Shown: positions 16,922-25,078 of the stretch, in pieces
Layout: each line of letters opens with the position of its first letter
Numbering within the stretch: position 1 is the first letter of the stretch
NCBI GenBank assembly: GCA_964575845.1
Contig: CAZNSX010000004.1
Coordinates: 310,001 to 374,000, forward strand
Length of the DNA: 64,000 nucleotides
DNA from: CAZNSX01 sp964575845
GTDB taxonomy: Bacteria; UBA8248; CAZNSX01
Direction: 5' to 3'
Notes under the pieces: model-generated
Told to the model about the DNA's origin: nothing
The model's database searches: none
What the model saw: only the letters and a program-made list of their open reading frames with translations
Translations under genes and position numbers: made by a program

Positions 16922-16949
16922 ATTTTATCTCATATCATGTCGATGTCAA
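16922..16949 (-). promoter_or_regulatory. Sigma-70 promoter for the sugar isomerase-amgK-GNAT operon
   Basis: TTGACA (16944-16949), a 16-base spacer and TAAAAT (16922-16927) on the minus strand. It is divergent from the hrcA promoter. Confidence 0.7.
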
Positions 16950-16996
16950 CGACCAATGTGAAACCGGCGAATGCCTCACCTAAGGCCGATTCCAAG

Positions 16997-17025
16997 TTGA
17001 CAAAAAGGTCTTTTGATGCTATTTT
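16997..17025 (+). promoter_or_regulatory. Promoter of the hrcA operon
   Basis: TTGACA (16997-17002), a 17-base spacer and TATTTT (17020-17025). The CIRCE operator begins 10 bases further on, covering the expected transcription start, which is the usual position for HrcA repression. Confidence 0.6.
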
Positions 17026-17034
17026 TATAATTAA

Positions 17035-17061
17035 TTAGCACTCTCCTTCATAGTGTGCTAA
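17035..17061 (+). promoter_or_regulatory. CIRCE operator (HrcA binding site)
   Basis: TTAGCACTC, nine bases, GTGTGCTAA: the CIRCE inverted repeat with one mismatch from the consensus right arm GAGTGCTAA. It lies 86 bases before the hrcA start, so hrcA is autoregulated and heat-inducible. Confidence 0.93.
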
Positions 17062-17147
17062 ATCACCTCTAATCGCAGAGGGTTTCAGAGTTCCAAGGGT
17101 CGAGCCTGAAGGCGGATGATTACCGTTCTAAGGTAAGGTTATCTGGC

Positions 17148-18200
17148 GTGGCAGAGTCTCTTCTTAATCCCAGAGCAGAGCGTATCCTGGGGGCCGTGAT
17201 CCAGAACTTCGTGGAGACAGCCGAGCCCACGGGCTCGCGAACAATAGGCAAGAAGTTCGGAATAGAGCTTAGCCCCGCTACTATCCGAAATGTTATGTCA
17301 GACCTTGAGGAGATGGGCTTTCTCCACCAACCCCATACCTCTGCCGGACGGGTTCCCACGGATAAGGCCTATCGCTACTATGTGGATAGCATAATCCAAT
17401 CCCAGCCCCTCACGAAGGAGGAATCGGCATTCATCGAAAATAGCCACCTCGCCGCCGCGAACCAGATAGAGGACCTCATGGGCATCTCCTCCAAGGTGCT
17501 CTCCCAGCTCAGCAGGCAAGCGGGCCTGGTGCTCATGCCCCAAATCTCGGCGCTGGTTTTCAATCATATTGAGTTCATCCGGATTCAGCAGAAGCGTATT
17601 CTGGTAGTGCTGGTGGCCCGCTCGGGCATGGTGGAAAACAAGGTCATCGAGGCGGAAGAAGACGTAAGCCAAGAGAACTTGGACCGCATCACCCGCTATC
17701 TTAATGATGAATTCACGGGGCTGACGCTGCAAGAGGTGAGGACGCGGGTCGTGGAGCGGATGAGCCAGGACAAGGAGAGGTTTGACCGCCTCATGCACAC
17801 CGCCCTGGAGCTGAGCCATAAGGCCCTCATGGAAGATGAGAGCCTCAAGGATGCCGTACATGTGGAGGGAGCCTCCAACATCTTTGCCCAGCCCGAGTTT
17901 GCCGACAATGTGGCCAAGCTGAAGGAGATCTTTGAGGCCTTTGAAGAAAAAGGCAGGCTGGTTGGACTCCTGGATAGGTGCATGACGGCTGGAGGTTTGG
18001 TCATCCTCATAGGCGCTGAGAATGAAACAGAATGGATGGAGAGTTGCAGCATCGTGGCCCAAACTTACGGCTATAATGAACGGGCACTTGGAACTCTGGG
18101 AATCATCGGGCCCAAGCGCATGCAATATGCGCGCATAATGGCCCTGGTGGATTCTACCGCCAAAGCCCTCAGCAGAGTTCTCTCTGGAATGGGGGCTTAA
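17148..18200 (+). CDS. hrcA: Heat-inducible transcription repressor HrcA
   Basis: 350 residues. The N-terminal winged helix is shown by RAERILGAVIQNFVETAEP, GSRTIGKKFGIELSPATIRN and the wing HTSAGRVPTDKAYRYYVD. The C-terminal GAF-like dimer domain ends with GIIGPKRMQYARIMALVDS, a family signature. The start is GTG 17148. HrcA represses chaperone operons by binding CIRCE and is reactivated by GroEL. It is followed by grpE and dnaJ but not dnaK. Confidence 0.96.
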   Translation: MAESLLNPRAERILGAVIQNFVETAEPTGSRTIGKKFGIELSPATIRNVMSDLEEMGFLHQPHTSAGRVPTDKAYRYYVDSIIQSQPLTKEESAFIENSHLAAANQIEDLMGISSKVLSQLSRQAGLVLMPQISALVFNHIEFIRIQQKRILVVLVARSGMVENKVIEAEEDVSQENLDRITRYLNDEFTGLTLQEVRTRVVERMSQDKERFDRLMHTALELSHKALMEDESLKDAVHVEGASNIFAQPEFADNVAKLKEIFEAFEEKGRLVGLLDRCMTAGGLVILIGAENETEWMESCSIVAQTYGYNERALGTLGIIGPKRMQYARIMALVDSTAKALSRVLSGMGA

Positions 18201-18382
18201 CGATCGCCGCGAGAAGGGAGCCTCGGGCAGCTCTCTCCAGTTCAGCGGCCGTGCCGAGCCTCAGTCTCCCTTTCCTCTTTACAGCTTGCGAAGAGTTGGC
18301 GGAAGTTTTTTGCTCGGCGCCGCATTTCGGAGGAGCCCGCCCCCAGTCTCCGAAGCCTTCTTGAGAGGAGGTGAAAAGCCTC

Positions 18383-18937
18383 TTGAACTCAGAAGAGAGA
18401 GAAGAGCGCCGGGAGCATGAACCCGTGCCCCATGAGGGGAGAGGTGAGGGGGAGGTCGATTCGGGGGCCGTCCGGCAGCCCCTTAAGGAAGAGAAGGTCC
18501 CCAATGAGGTGGACTATGCCGAAAAGTGGCTGAGGCTCCTGGCAGAATTCGAGAATTTCAAGAAGCGAAAGGAGAAGGAGCTCTCCGAGTTCCGCTCCTA
18601 TGCCAATGAAGAGCTCGTCCGGGAACTCCTTCCGGTGATCGATAGCCTCGAGCAGGCCCTCATGATGAACCCCGGCGAGGGGAAGGCTATGCGGGAAGGG
18701 CTGGAGCTCATCCTCACTCAGCTCAAAGAGACTCTCAAGAGGGCGGGCCTTCGGGAGATCGCATCAACCGGGGAACCCTTCGACCCACGCCAGCATGAAG
18801 CAGTTCTGCTTGTAGAGACGTCAGTCCAGCCCGAAAATACCGCCATCGAAGAGATCCAGAAGGGCTATCTATTCAAAGATAAGGTGCTAAGGCCGGCCAA
18901 GGTCTCCGTAGCCAAGGCGCCCTCCTCGAAGGAGTAA
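18383..18937 (+). CDS. grpE: Nucleotide exchange factor GrpE
   Basis: About 184 residues. The long N-terminal helix is acidic (EREERREHEP...), the core contains LLAEFENFKKRKEKE and LLPVIDSLEQAL, and the C-terminal beta domain has FDPRQHEAV and GYLFKDKVLRPAKVSV. GrpE releases ADP from DnaK. Start choice: AGGAGGTG at 18367-18374 is an ideal ribosome-binding site with TTG 18383 nine bases later. A GTG within that site (18371) gives four more residues but sits on the Shine-Dalgarno itself. Confidence 0.93.
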   Translation: MNSEEREERREHEPVPHEGRGEGEVDSGAVRQPLKEEKVPNEVDYAEKWLRLLAEFENFKKRKEKELSEFRSYANEELVRELLPVIDSLEQALMMNPGEGKAMREGLELILTQLKETLKRAGLREIASTGEPFDPRQHEAVLLVETSVQPENTAIEEIQKGYLFKDKVLRPAKVSVAKAPSSKE

Positions 18938-18964
18938 AAGGTTTCCTTCTCTGGAAAACCCGCC

Positions 18965-20047
18965 TTGAGAATAGCTGATTTTTACGCTGTGCTGGGCGTG
19001 AGGCCAGAGGCCGACGCCGAAGAAATAAGGCGGGCCTACCACAGGCTTGCCCTGAGGTACCACCCCGATAAGAACCCGGGTGACAAGCGAGCCGAGGAGA
19101 GATTCAAGAAGGTGGCCGCCGCCTATGAGACCCTTCGCGACCCGCGCCGCCGCGCACATTATGACCGTCTGAACCCTGGCCTCAAGGCATCGATAAAGTC
19201 GGAGAGGTCCTCCTCCCGGGAAGAGGCCTCTTCATTCTCGCAACGCTTTGAGTCCGGCCGGCCGAAGCGTCCCGAACGTGGGAGGGATCTTACCCAGGAG
19301 CTCTCCGTAACGCTGGAAGAAGCTCACCGAGGAGGGGAGCGGGGTCTCAGCTACACCAGGCTAAGGCGGTGTCAGCAGTGTAACGGAGAGGGCAGCCGCA
19401 CGGGTGCAACTACCAGGTGCTGCCCCAAATGCCGGGGCAGGGGACAGGTCTGGCTGGAAGATGGACCCATCAGCCTGACACTCACCTGCAGTCGGTGCAA
19501 GGGGGAAGGCTTTCTGCTGAGAGAGCTCTGTCCGGCCTGTAAAGGCGAAGGGAGGGTAAGTAAACTGGAGCACTTGCGGGTTAAGGTCCCGGCGGGCGTA
19601 GATGATGGGATGCGCCTCAAGCTCGAGGGAAAGGGCGATGAAGGAAGTGATGGAGGAGGTGCGGGAGACCTCCTCGTGGGGGTCCGAATCGAGAGGCACC
19701 CCATTTTTGAGCGTCGAGGCCAGGACATTGCCTTCGACCTTCCTATAAGCTTTGTCCAGGCAGCCCTGGGAGCCGAGGCCACTATTCCCACGCTGGATGG
19801 TGAGGGAAAGCTTAAGGTTCCGCCAGGGATACAGTCGGGCACGGTTATGCACCTCAAGGGAAAGGGCTTGCATAAGATCGGGGGGGGAGAACGGGGCGAT
19901 GCTCGGGTGAGGATCTTGGTGGAGACGCCGGCTAAGCTGAGCTCCCGGCAGCGGGAGCTCCTCCGGGAATTCGAAAAACTCAGCTCCGAGCGCGCGAATC
20001 CGCTGAGAGGAAGTTTTCTCCGCAAGTTGCGGGATATCTTTGACTGA
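18965..20047 (+). CDS. dnaJ: Molecular chaperone DnaJ (type I, reduced G/F region)
   Basis: 360 residues. J domain at 1-70 with HPD in LRYHPDKNPGD. Four zinc-finger repeats: CQQCNGEG, CPKCRGRG, CSRCKGEG and CPACKGEG. The C-terminal client-binding domains follow (RVKVPAGVDDGMRLKLEGKG). The Gly/Phe-rich linker normally after the J domain is replaced by a Ser/Arg/Glu-rich stretch at about 75-105. Start TTG 18965. It is 27 bases after grpE with no dnaK between, so DnaK must be encoded elsewhere. The odd linker suggests a specialised DnaJ. Confidence 0.92.
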   Translation: MRIADFYAVLGVRPEADAEEIRRAYHRLALRYHPDKNPGDKRAEERFKKVAAAYETLRDPRRRAHYDRLNPGLKASIKSERSSSREEASSFSQRFESGRPKRPERGRDLTQELSVTLEEAHRGGERGLSYTRLRRCQQCNGEGSRTGATTRCCPKCRGRGQVWLEDGPISLTLTCSRCKGEGFLLRELCPACKGEGRVSKLEHLRVKVPAGVDDGMRLKLEGKGDEGSDGGGAGDLLVGVRIERHPIFERRGQDIAFDLPISFVQAALGAEATIPTLDGEGKLKVPPGIQSGTVMHLKGKGLHKIGGGERGDARVRILVETPAKLSSRQRELLREFEKLSSERANPLRGSFLRKLRDIFD

Positions 20048-20154
20048 CCCTCTCCCTTCAGCAAATACGCCTCACGGCGCGGAGGAAAGAGCCATCTGCA
20101 GGGCGAGCGAATTTTGATTGAACCCGGCTGGGCGGGCCCCGTCAGAGGTCAGGC

Positions 20155-20895
20155 ATGAGGCTTTTTTTCACTCAACCGAAATACATACAGGGCGGGCGGG
20201 CAGTGCTGACAGGGGGCGAGGCTCGCCACATCGCACGGAGCCTGCGCTGCACACCGGGCGATCGGTGCCGGGTAGGGGATGGGGAGGGAGCCATGTACCT
20301 GGTGGAGTTGGAGAGTGTGAACTCCAAGCGGGTGGAAGCCAAGATCATAGAACATCTCAGCCCTCCTCCCGATAGTCTTCCCCGCTTCACCTTAGGCCAG
20401 GGCCTCCCCAAGGCTTTCAAGTTGGAGTTCGTAATCGAGAAGGCCACGGAGCTCGGTGCCCACGAGCTCTATCCCCTCTGGGTGCAGCGCTGCCAGGGCA
20501 GAATTCCGACCCAGAGACTTTCCTCCCGAGTCCTCCGGTGGCAGCGCGTTGCCCGAGAGGCAGCCAAACAGGCCGGACGCCCCAAGCCGCTGGACATAAA
20601 CACTCCCTGTGACCTGGACCACTTCGTCAGAGCCACGAGGGAGGCTGACCTCAAGCTCACCCTCTGGGAAGGGGAGAGGGAGCACCTGCTGAGACACGTG
20701 CTGGCGGCAGCAGGCTCTGTGCGATGGGTATCTATTCTGGTAGGGCCTGAAGGGGGCTTAAGCGCTGAAGAGGTCGAGTCGGCCGCAGCGTACGGCTATG
20801 TGGCGGTGAACCTTGGTCCCCGCATAATGCGCACCGAGACGACGGCTCTAGCGGTGCTGGCTATCCTGCAGCACCGGTGGGGAGGGATGGGCTGA
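20155..20895 (+). CDS. rsmE: 16S rRNA (uracil-1498-N3)-methyltransferase RsmE
   Basis: 246 residues with the RsmE SPOUT fold. N-terminal PUA-like domain (GGEARHIARSLRCTPGDRC) and C-terminal knot with LVGPEGGLSAEEV and NLGPRIMRTETTALAVLAIL, both family signatures. It methylates U1498 in the 30S decoding centre using SAM. RsmE after dnaJ is a common arrangement, so it probably belongs to the heat-shock operon transcript. ATG 20155 has CAGAGGTCAGG in front. Confidence 0.94.
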   Translation: MRLFFTQPKYIQGGRAVLTGGEARHIARSLRCTPGDRCRVGDGEGAMYLVELESVNSKRVEAKIIEHLSPPPDSLPRFTLGQGLPKAFKLEFVIEKATELGAHELYPLWVQRCQGRIPTQRLSSRVLRWQRVAREAAKQAGRPKPLDINTPCDLDHFVRATREADLKLTLWEGEREHLLRHVLAAAGSVRWVSILVGPEGGLSAEEVESAAAYGYVAVNLGPRIMRTETTALAVLAILQHRWGGMG

Positions 20896-20970
20896 GGGCC
20901 GGGGAGCCAGGCTCTCTCAGCGAGGAGCAGTTCTGTTTTCCCCGCGAGCGCATTTCTTCAGGAACGATAG

Positions 20971-22242
20971 ATGAGAGTTCTCATCGTGGGCGGTGGCGGA
21001 AGGGAGCACGCCCTCGCCTGGAAGCTCAGCCGGAGTGCGGGAGTCAGTGACCTCTTCTGTGCTCCGGGCAATGCAGGAACGTCCCGTCTGGGTACGAACG
21101 TGGCGCTTTCTCCCGAGGACATCCCCGGCCTTCTGGCCTTCGCCAGAGAAAAAGACATTGGGCTCGCTGTGGTAGGCCCTGAGGCGCCCCTGGTTGCGGG
21201 CATAGTGGATAGCTTTGAAGCCGAGGGGCTGAATGCCTTCGGCCCCTCAAAAGGAGCAGCCCGCCTGGAGGGGAGCAAGGTCTTTGCGAAGGAGCTCATG
21301 CAAGCCCAAAGGATCCCCACGGCCTCCTTCCGGATTTTCGATGATGCCGGGGAGGCCCGGCGCCACGTGAGGGGTCTCGGCGAACCCTGCGTCGTTAAGG
21401 CCGACGGCCTCGCCGGGGGAAAGGGGGCGATCGTGTGTGAAAGCAAAGTCGAGGCCCTCTCGGCTATAGAAGCCCTCATGGTCCGGGGAATCTTCGGTCC
21501 TGCGGGAAAGAGGGTCATAGTCGAGGAGCGGCTCTATGGCGAGGAGGCCTCCTACATCGCTTTTGTGGATGGGGAGCACATCCTTCCCATGACCTCCTCC
21601 CAAGACCACAAACCGATAGGTGATGGGGACAGGGGGCCTAACACGGGCGGGATGGGTGCTTACTGCCCTGCTCCTGTGGTTACACCAAAAGTGGAAGAGG
21701 AGGTCCTCGAGGCCATCATGCGCCCCGCCGTGAAGGGTCTTGCCGAGATGGGGACTCCCTACAAGGGTGTGCTCTATGCCGGCCTCATGATCTTTGAGGG
21801 GAAACCCCGAGTGCTCGAGTTCAACGTACGCTTCGGCGACCCCGAAACTCAGCCCCAACTGGCCCAGATGGAGGGAGACCTTCTGCCCATCCTCCTGGCA
21901 ACCCGGGAAGGCCGCCTCGACGGGGTGAGGCTCAGCTTTAAGCCCGGTGCCTCGGTCTGCGTGGTGATGGCTGCAGAGGGCTACCCCGGCTCCTATGAGA
22001 AGGGCGCTGCTATAAGTGGGCTTGAGGAGGCGGAAGCGCTTGGAGGGGTTCTTGTCTTCCATGCCGGAACGTCCCTTCACGGGGGGTCGGTTGTCACAAA
22101 CGGCGGGCGCGTTCTGGGTGTGACGGCCTCGGGTGCCAATCTCCGGGAGGCTATAAACCGGGCTTACCTCGCAGTAGGGAAAATCCACTGGAAGGGCGCC
22201 TACTTCCGACGTGATATCGGCCACCGCGCCCTAAAGCCGTGA
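20971..22242 (+). CDS. purD: Phosphoribosylamine-glycine ligase (GAR synthetase)
   Basis: 423 residues, normal length. N-domain VLIVGGGGREHALAWKL, ATP-grasp region VKADGLAGGKGA and DHKPIGDGDRGPNTGGMGAY, and metal-binding LEFNVRFGDPETQ. It catalyses the second step of purine synthesis. It stands 75 bases after rsmE, and no other pur gene is in the window. Confidence 0.97.
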   Translation: MRVLIVGGGGREHALAWKLSRSAGVSDLFCAPGNAGTSRLGTNVALSPEDIPGLLAFAREKDIGLAVVGPEAPLVAGIVDSFEAEGLNAFGPSKGAARLEGSKVFAKELMQAQRIPTASFRIFDDAGEARRHVRGLGEPCVVKADGLAGGKGAIVCESKVEALSAIEALMVRGIFGPAGKRVIVEERLYGEEASYIAFVDGEHILPMTSSQDHKPIGDGDRGPNTGGMGAYCPAPVVTPKVEEEVLEAIMRPAVKGLAEMGTPYKGVLYAGLMIFEGKPRVLEFNVRFGDPETQPQLAQMEGDLLPILLATREGRLDGVRLSFKPGASVCVVMAAEGYPGSYEKGAAISGLEEAEALGGVLVFHAGTSLHGGSVVTNGGRVLGVTASGANLREAINRAYLAVGKIHWKGAYFRRDIGHRALKP

Positions 22243-22385
22243 AGGAATTGAGCTGGCCATCAGGGGCGCGCCTATTTAGGCATATAATCGATTCAGCTGC
22301 ATGATATGATGAAATATGACGAGGAGAGGAATTGGGAGAAGCTCGCTTCTCCTAAGTTTTTTGGCCAAAGAGGGAGGAAGAGAAG

Positions 22386-22958
22386 ATGGCAGAGGCCGGA
22401 AGAGAGGAGAGAGATTTTTATGGGAGCTTTCTCAGGGAGTTCTCTCGGGTCATTCCCTGGGGTATCGGGGTTATCGTCATCCTTCTGGTTGGCTATTTCG
22501 TGATGGTGCGTCCGTCCCTCAAGAAGTGGGAAAGCAATATAAACGGTATTGCAACCCTCGTTGCAGGCACCGAGATCAGTGACCTGGGCGCCGTGAGCGA
22601 CAAAGAGATAAGCGCCGTAAAGGAGAACCTGAAGAGGGCCATTGCCTACTCCCTTGATTCGGCGGTCGCCAAATCCCGCGAGGCCGCGCTTGACCCCGCC
22701 GTGGTAGCAAAGGTGAAAAGGAACGTCAAGAAGACCTTTGATTTTCTTTTCGACATGGGAGAGAGGAGAGCCAAGAGGGCTATATTCGAGGACCCCGACG
22801 TCGTGAGGACGCTCAAGGTCAACACCAGGGAGACAATCGATTTTGCAGCCAAGCGCCTGGCCGCCTACGGCGTGGGTGTTACGGATTCAGACCTTCAGGA
22901 CCGCTTGACCCGAGTGGAGAGAAAACTGGACGCGATCCTTGAAGCATTGAAGAAGTAG
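22386..22958 (+). CDS. Single-pass membrane protein of unknown function
   Basis: 190 residues, not recognised. A short charged N-terminus is followed by one strong membrane helix at about residues 24-42 (IPWGIGVIVILLVGYFVMV), then a cytoplasmic or periplasmic domain rich in Lys/Arg/Asp with repeating helical blocks. It ends in a short coiled coil (LTRVERKLDAILEALKK). ATG 22386 is preceded by GGGAGGAAGAGAAG. A TATAAT at 22283-22288 may be its -10. A scaffold or DUF-type envelope protein is possible; no function is assigned. Confidence 0.7.
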   Translation: MAEAGREERDFYGSFLREFSRVIPWGIGVIVILLVGYFVMVRPSLKKWESNINGIATLVAGTEISDLGAVSDKEISAVKENLKRAIAYSLDSAVAKSREAALDPAVVAKVKRNVKKTFDFLFDMGERRAKRAIFEDPDVVRTLKVNTRETIDFAAKRLAAYGVGVTDSDLQDRLTRVERKLDAILEALKK

Positions 22959-23278
22959 GAGGGCTGCACCCGGCGGTGCCACGCAGGAGTGCGTTTAAAG
23001 CTGTGCACGAGGGGCTCCCCCCCCATGGTTCCGGGGACCGGGTCCGGCTCCTCAAGGGAGGTTATCATCGCCTCGCCGCTTCCCCCTGCTCCAGATAAAT
23101 GAGGTCTTCCTTTTGCCTTTCCCCTCACGGGCCGCCCTCTATGCTCTCTCCTGGACTCGATGCAGCAGGAGGCACTTCAGCCAGTGCCGGGGTGATGGAG
23201 CTTAACGGGGTTTCGAAAGATTGAACTGCTTCAAGCCGCCAGAGGGTGAAAACGGGTCCAGGCCATAAGGCCTCGGGA
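22959..23278. other. Convergent intergenic region, no gene seen
   Basis: 320 bases between the convergent membrane-protein and methyltransferase genes. Only short overlapping frames without ribosome-binding sites. No clear hairpin with a T-run, tRNA or repeat. Confidence 0.5.
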
Positions 23279-23923
23279 CTATTTGGTGTTGATGCAGAGA
23301 ACTCCTTTCCAGAGGTCAAAAATATTAACTGGCCGCTCACGGCTTATCTTGAGCCCGCTCGATTCGAGAAGGGTCTCCAGCTTCAGGTTCGTGTGAAAAC
23401 CTATGTGCTTGCAAACGCCGTTTATTGCGTCTTCGACCTTCGCGAGCACCGGGTTCTTGCTCTTGAAATGGTTTATGAAGACGATCCGACCGCCTCTCTT
23501 GCAAACCCGTTTGATCTCGTTTACTACCTTCATGGGGTTTGGAGCTGTGCTCACGACATAGCAGGCCGTGACGCAGTCGAATTCATCGTCATCAAAGCTC
23601 ATCTGTTGGGCGTCCATCTCGAAGAGGCTCACGCCTTTAAGGCCTAACTTGGCCACCTTCTCATGAGCCTTCCCTAGCATCTTGCCGGAAATATCAATGC
23701 CCACCACCTCGACATGAGGCGGGTAGAGGGGGAGAGTGAGCCCTGTTCCCACTCCCACTTCAAGCACTCTATCATTGGGCTTAAGGTCGAGGAGGTCTAT
23801 GGAGACATCCCGCCCCTCGGAGAAAATCTTCTCGAACAGGAGGTCATAGAATGAAGAATAGCGAGAATAAATCTTGGCGACGGCCTCGGTATTAATCTCG
23901 ACCACTTCCTTCCCTATTTCCAT
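23279..23923 (-). CDS. Class I SAM methyltransferase, PmtA-like phospholipid N-methyltransferase candidate
   Basis: 214 residues. SAM motif I VLEVGVGTGLTLPLYP, motif II VVGIDISGKML, then FDCVTACYVVSTAPNP and GGRIVFINHF. This set matches the Rhodobacter-type PmtA/UbiE group, which methylates phosphatidylethanolamine toward phosphatidylcholine. The N-terminal RYSSFYDLLFEKIF is also typical. ATG 23923 follows a GGGGGA site. It stands alone, with its own promoter upstream. A quinone or small-molecule methyltransferase remains possible. Confidence 0.78.
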   Translation of the reverse strand: MEIGKEVVEINTEAVAKIYSRYSSFYDLLFEKIFSEGRDVSIDLLDLKPNDRVLEVGVGTGLTLPLYPPHVEVVGIDISGKMLGKAHEKVAKLGLKGVSLFEMDAQQMSFDDDEFDCVTACYVVSTAPNPMKVVNEIKRVCKRGGRIVFINHFKSKNPVLAKVEDAINGVCKHIGFHTNLKLETLLESSGLKISRERPVNIFDLWKGVLCINTK

Positions 23924-24035
23924 ATTTCCATCCCCCGATGGGTTGGCGCAAGGGGCCTGCGCAGAAGCTCTTTAAATTCTTACCTTCAGATGCCCGTGGG
24001 CGGGGAAGAGAGGGTATCAGACAAATTTATCGCAA

Positions 24036-24064
24036 AAAATAGCAAAAAAGCTCTGAGAGGTCAA
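24036..24064 (-). promoter_or_regulatory. Putative sigma-70 promoter of the PmtA-like gene
   Basis: TTGACC (24059-24064), a 17-base spacer and TATTTT (24036-24041) on the minus strand, about 110 bases before the start. Confidence 0.45.
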
Positions 24065-24185
24065 GACTTTTAAGAGGGAAAATAGCATCTCTCAGTTCAA
24101 ATAGCCCTTGATAGCCTGGCATATTCTTGCTAATTTTTTGCCCGAAGTCGTCTATATCCATTAAGATATTTATCTGGGCTTCATC

Positions 24186-24473
24186 GTGGCCACGGTCAAA
24201 GTGAACGGCATCGAGCTAGATTATGAGGTTCATGGTTCAGGCCCTCCCTTTCTCCTCATCACGGGCCTTGGGAGCGATGCTTCCCATTGGTTCCTCCAAG
24301 CGGCCGAGTTTTCCCGCCTCTATCAGGTCATCGCACTCGACAAAGCCATCCCTAACGCTCAGCTAGCGGTCCTTCCCGGGGCAAGCCACCGTTTCATGTG
24401 GGAGGTCCCCGAAGCCTTCAACCAAAAAATGCTGAGCTTCCTTGAATCGGTGCCCGGCCCTGGGGCGTCCTGA
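24186..24473 (+). pseudogene. Alpha/beta hydrolase with internal in-frame deletion
   Basis: 95 codons from GTG 24186. The first ~55 residues are the usual N-terminus of an alpha/beta hydrolase (IELDYEVHGSGPPFLLITGLGS, then HWFLQAAEFSRLYQVIALD). The text then jumps directly to the family's C-terminal end (AIPNAQLAVLPGASHRF...FLESV), including the catalytic-His region. The nucleophile elbow, cap and acid residue, about 150 residues, are missing. The frame is intact across the junction near 24345. Most likely a deletion remnant; a retained mini-protein is less likely. Confidence 0.8.
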
Positions 24474-24487
24474 AGGGCAAGAGTCCC

Positions 24488-25078
24488 TTGACCGAGTCCC
24501 CGGCCAGCAGGCTAGACCGCCCCGAACGCCACCTCATCCAGGACCCCGCTCAGATCCTCAGAGATCTTCCTCCCATGCCCGGGGGTCTAGCTTTGGAGCT
24601 TGGGTGTGGCACAGGCTTCTTCACCTTACCGCTGGCGGAGCTTCTCGGCGGAGAAACCCTCCTCATCGCTCTGGACCCTCAGGAGGAGATGCTTGAGGCT
24701 CTGAGAGAGAAGCTGCTCCTGAACCCTCGCCTGCGTGTGGCCCCCTTGAGAGCCGAAGGAGAGCACCTCCCCCTGAGTGAGAGTTCCCTCGCACTCGTGC
24801 TTGCCGCCCACCTGATGCATCATCACGGGAGCCCCCCTGCCCTTATCACCGAAGCCCTGCAGGCGCTTGAGCCGGGTGGTCTTCTGGCCATAATCGACTG
24901 GGAGAGGGATAAGAGCCCCGAGGCCCTCTCGCATGGGCCGGACCATGAGAGGCGGATAGCTTCAGGGGCAATAGCCGAACTTCTTGAGGAGGTGGGCTTC
25001 ACCTCCGTGGCCTGCCTCAAGCCCCACCCCTTCATCTACCTGGTTTCAGGCGCCAAGCCTTGGGAGAGAAGCCTATGA
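24488..25078 (+). CDS. Class I SAM-dependent methyltransferase
   Basis: 196 residues. Motif I LALELGCGTGFFTLPLAEL, motif II LIALDPQEEML, an APLRAEGEHLPLSESSLALVLAAHLMHH stretch equivalent to the UbiE/Methyltransf_11 post-motif region, and LEPGGLLAIIDW. Start TTG 24488, just after the hydrolase remnant. Its stop overlaps the crotonase ATG (ATGA). Substrate unknown; the UbiE-like pattern is compatible with arsenite, quinone or lipid methylation. Confidence 0.8.
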   Translation: MTESPASRLDRPERHLIQDPAQILRDLPPMPGGLALELGCGTGFFTLPLAELLGGETLLIALDPQEEMLEALREKLLLNPRLRVAPLRAEGEHLPLSESSLALVLAAHLMHHHGSPPALITEALQALEPGGLLAIIDWERDKSPEALSHGPDHERRIASGAIAELLEEVGFTSVACLKPHPFIYLVSGAKPWERSL

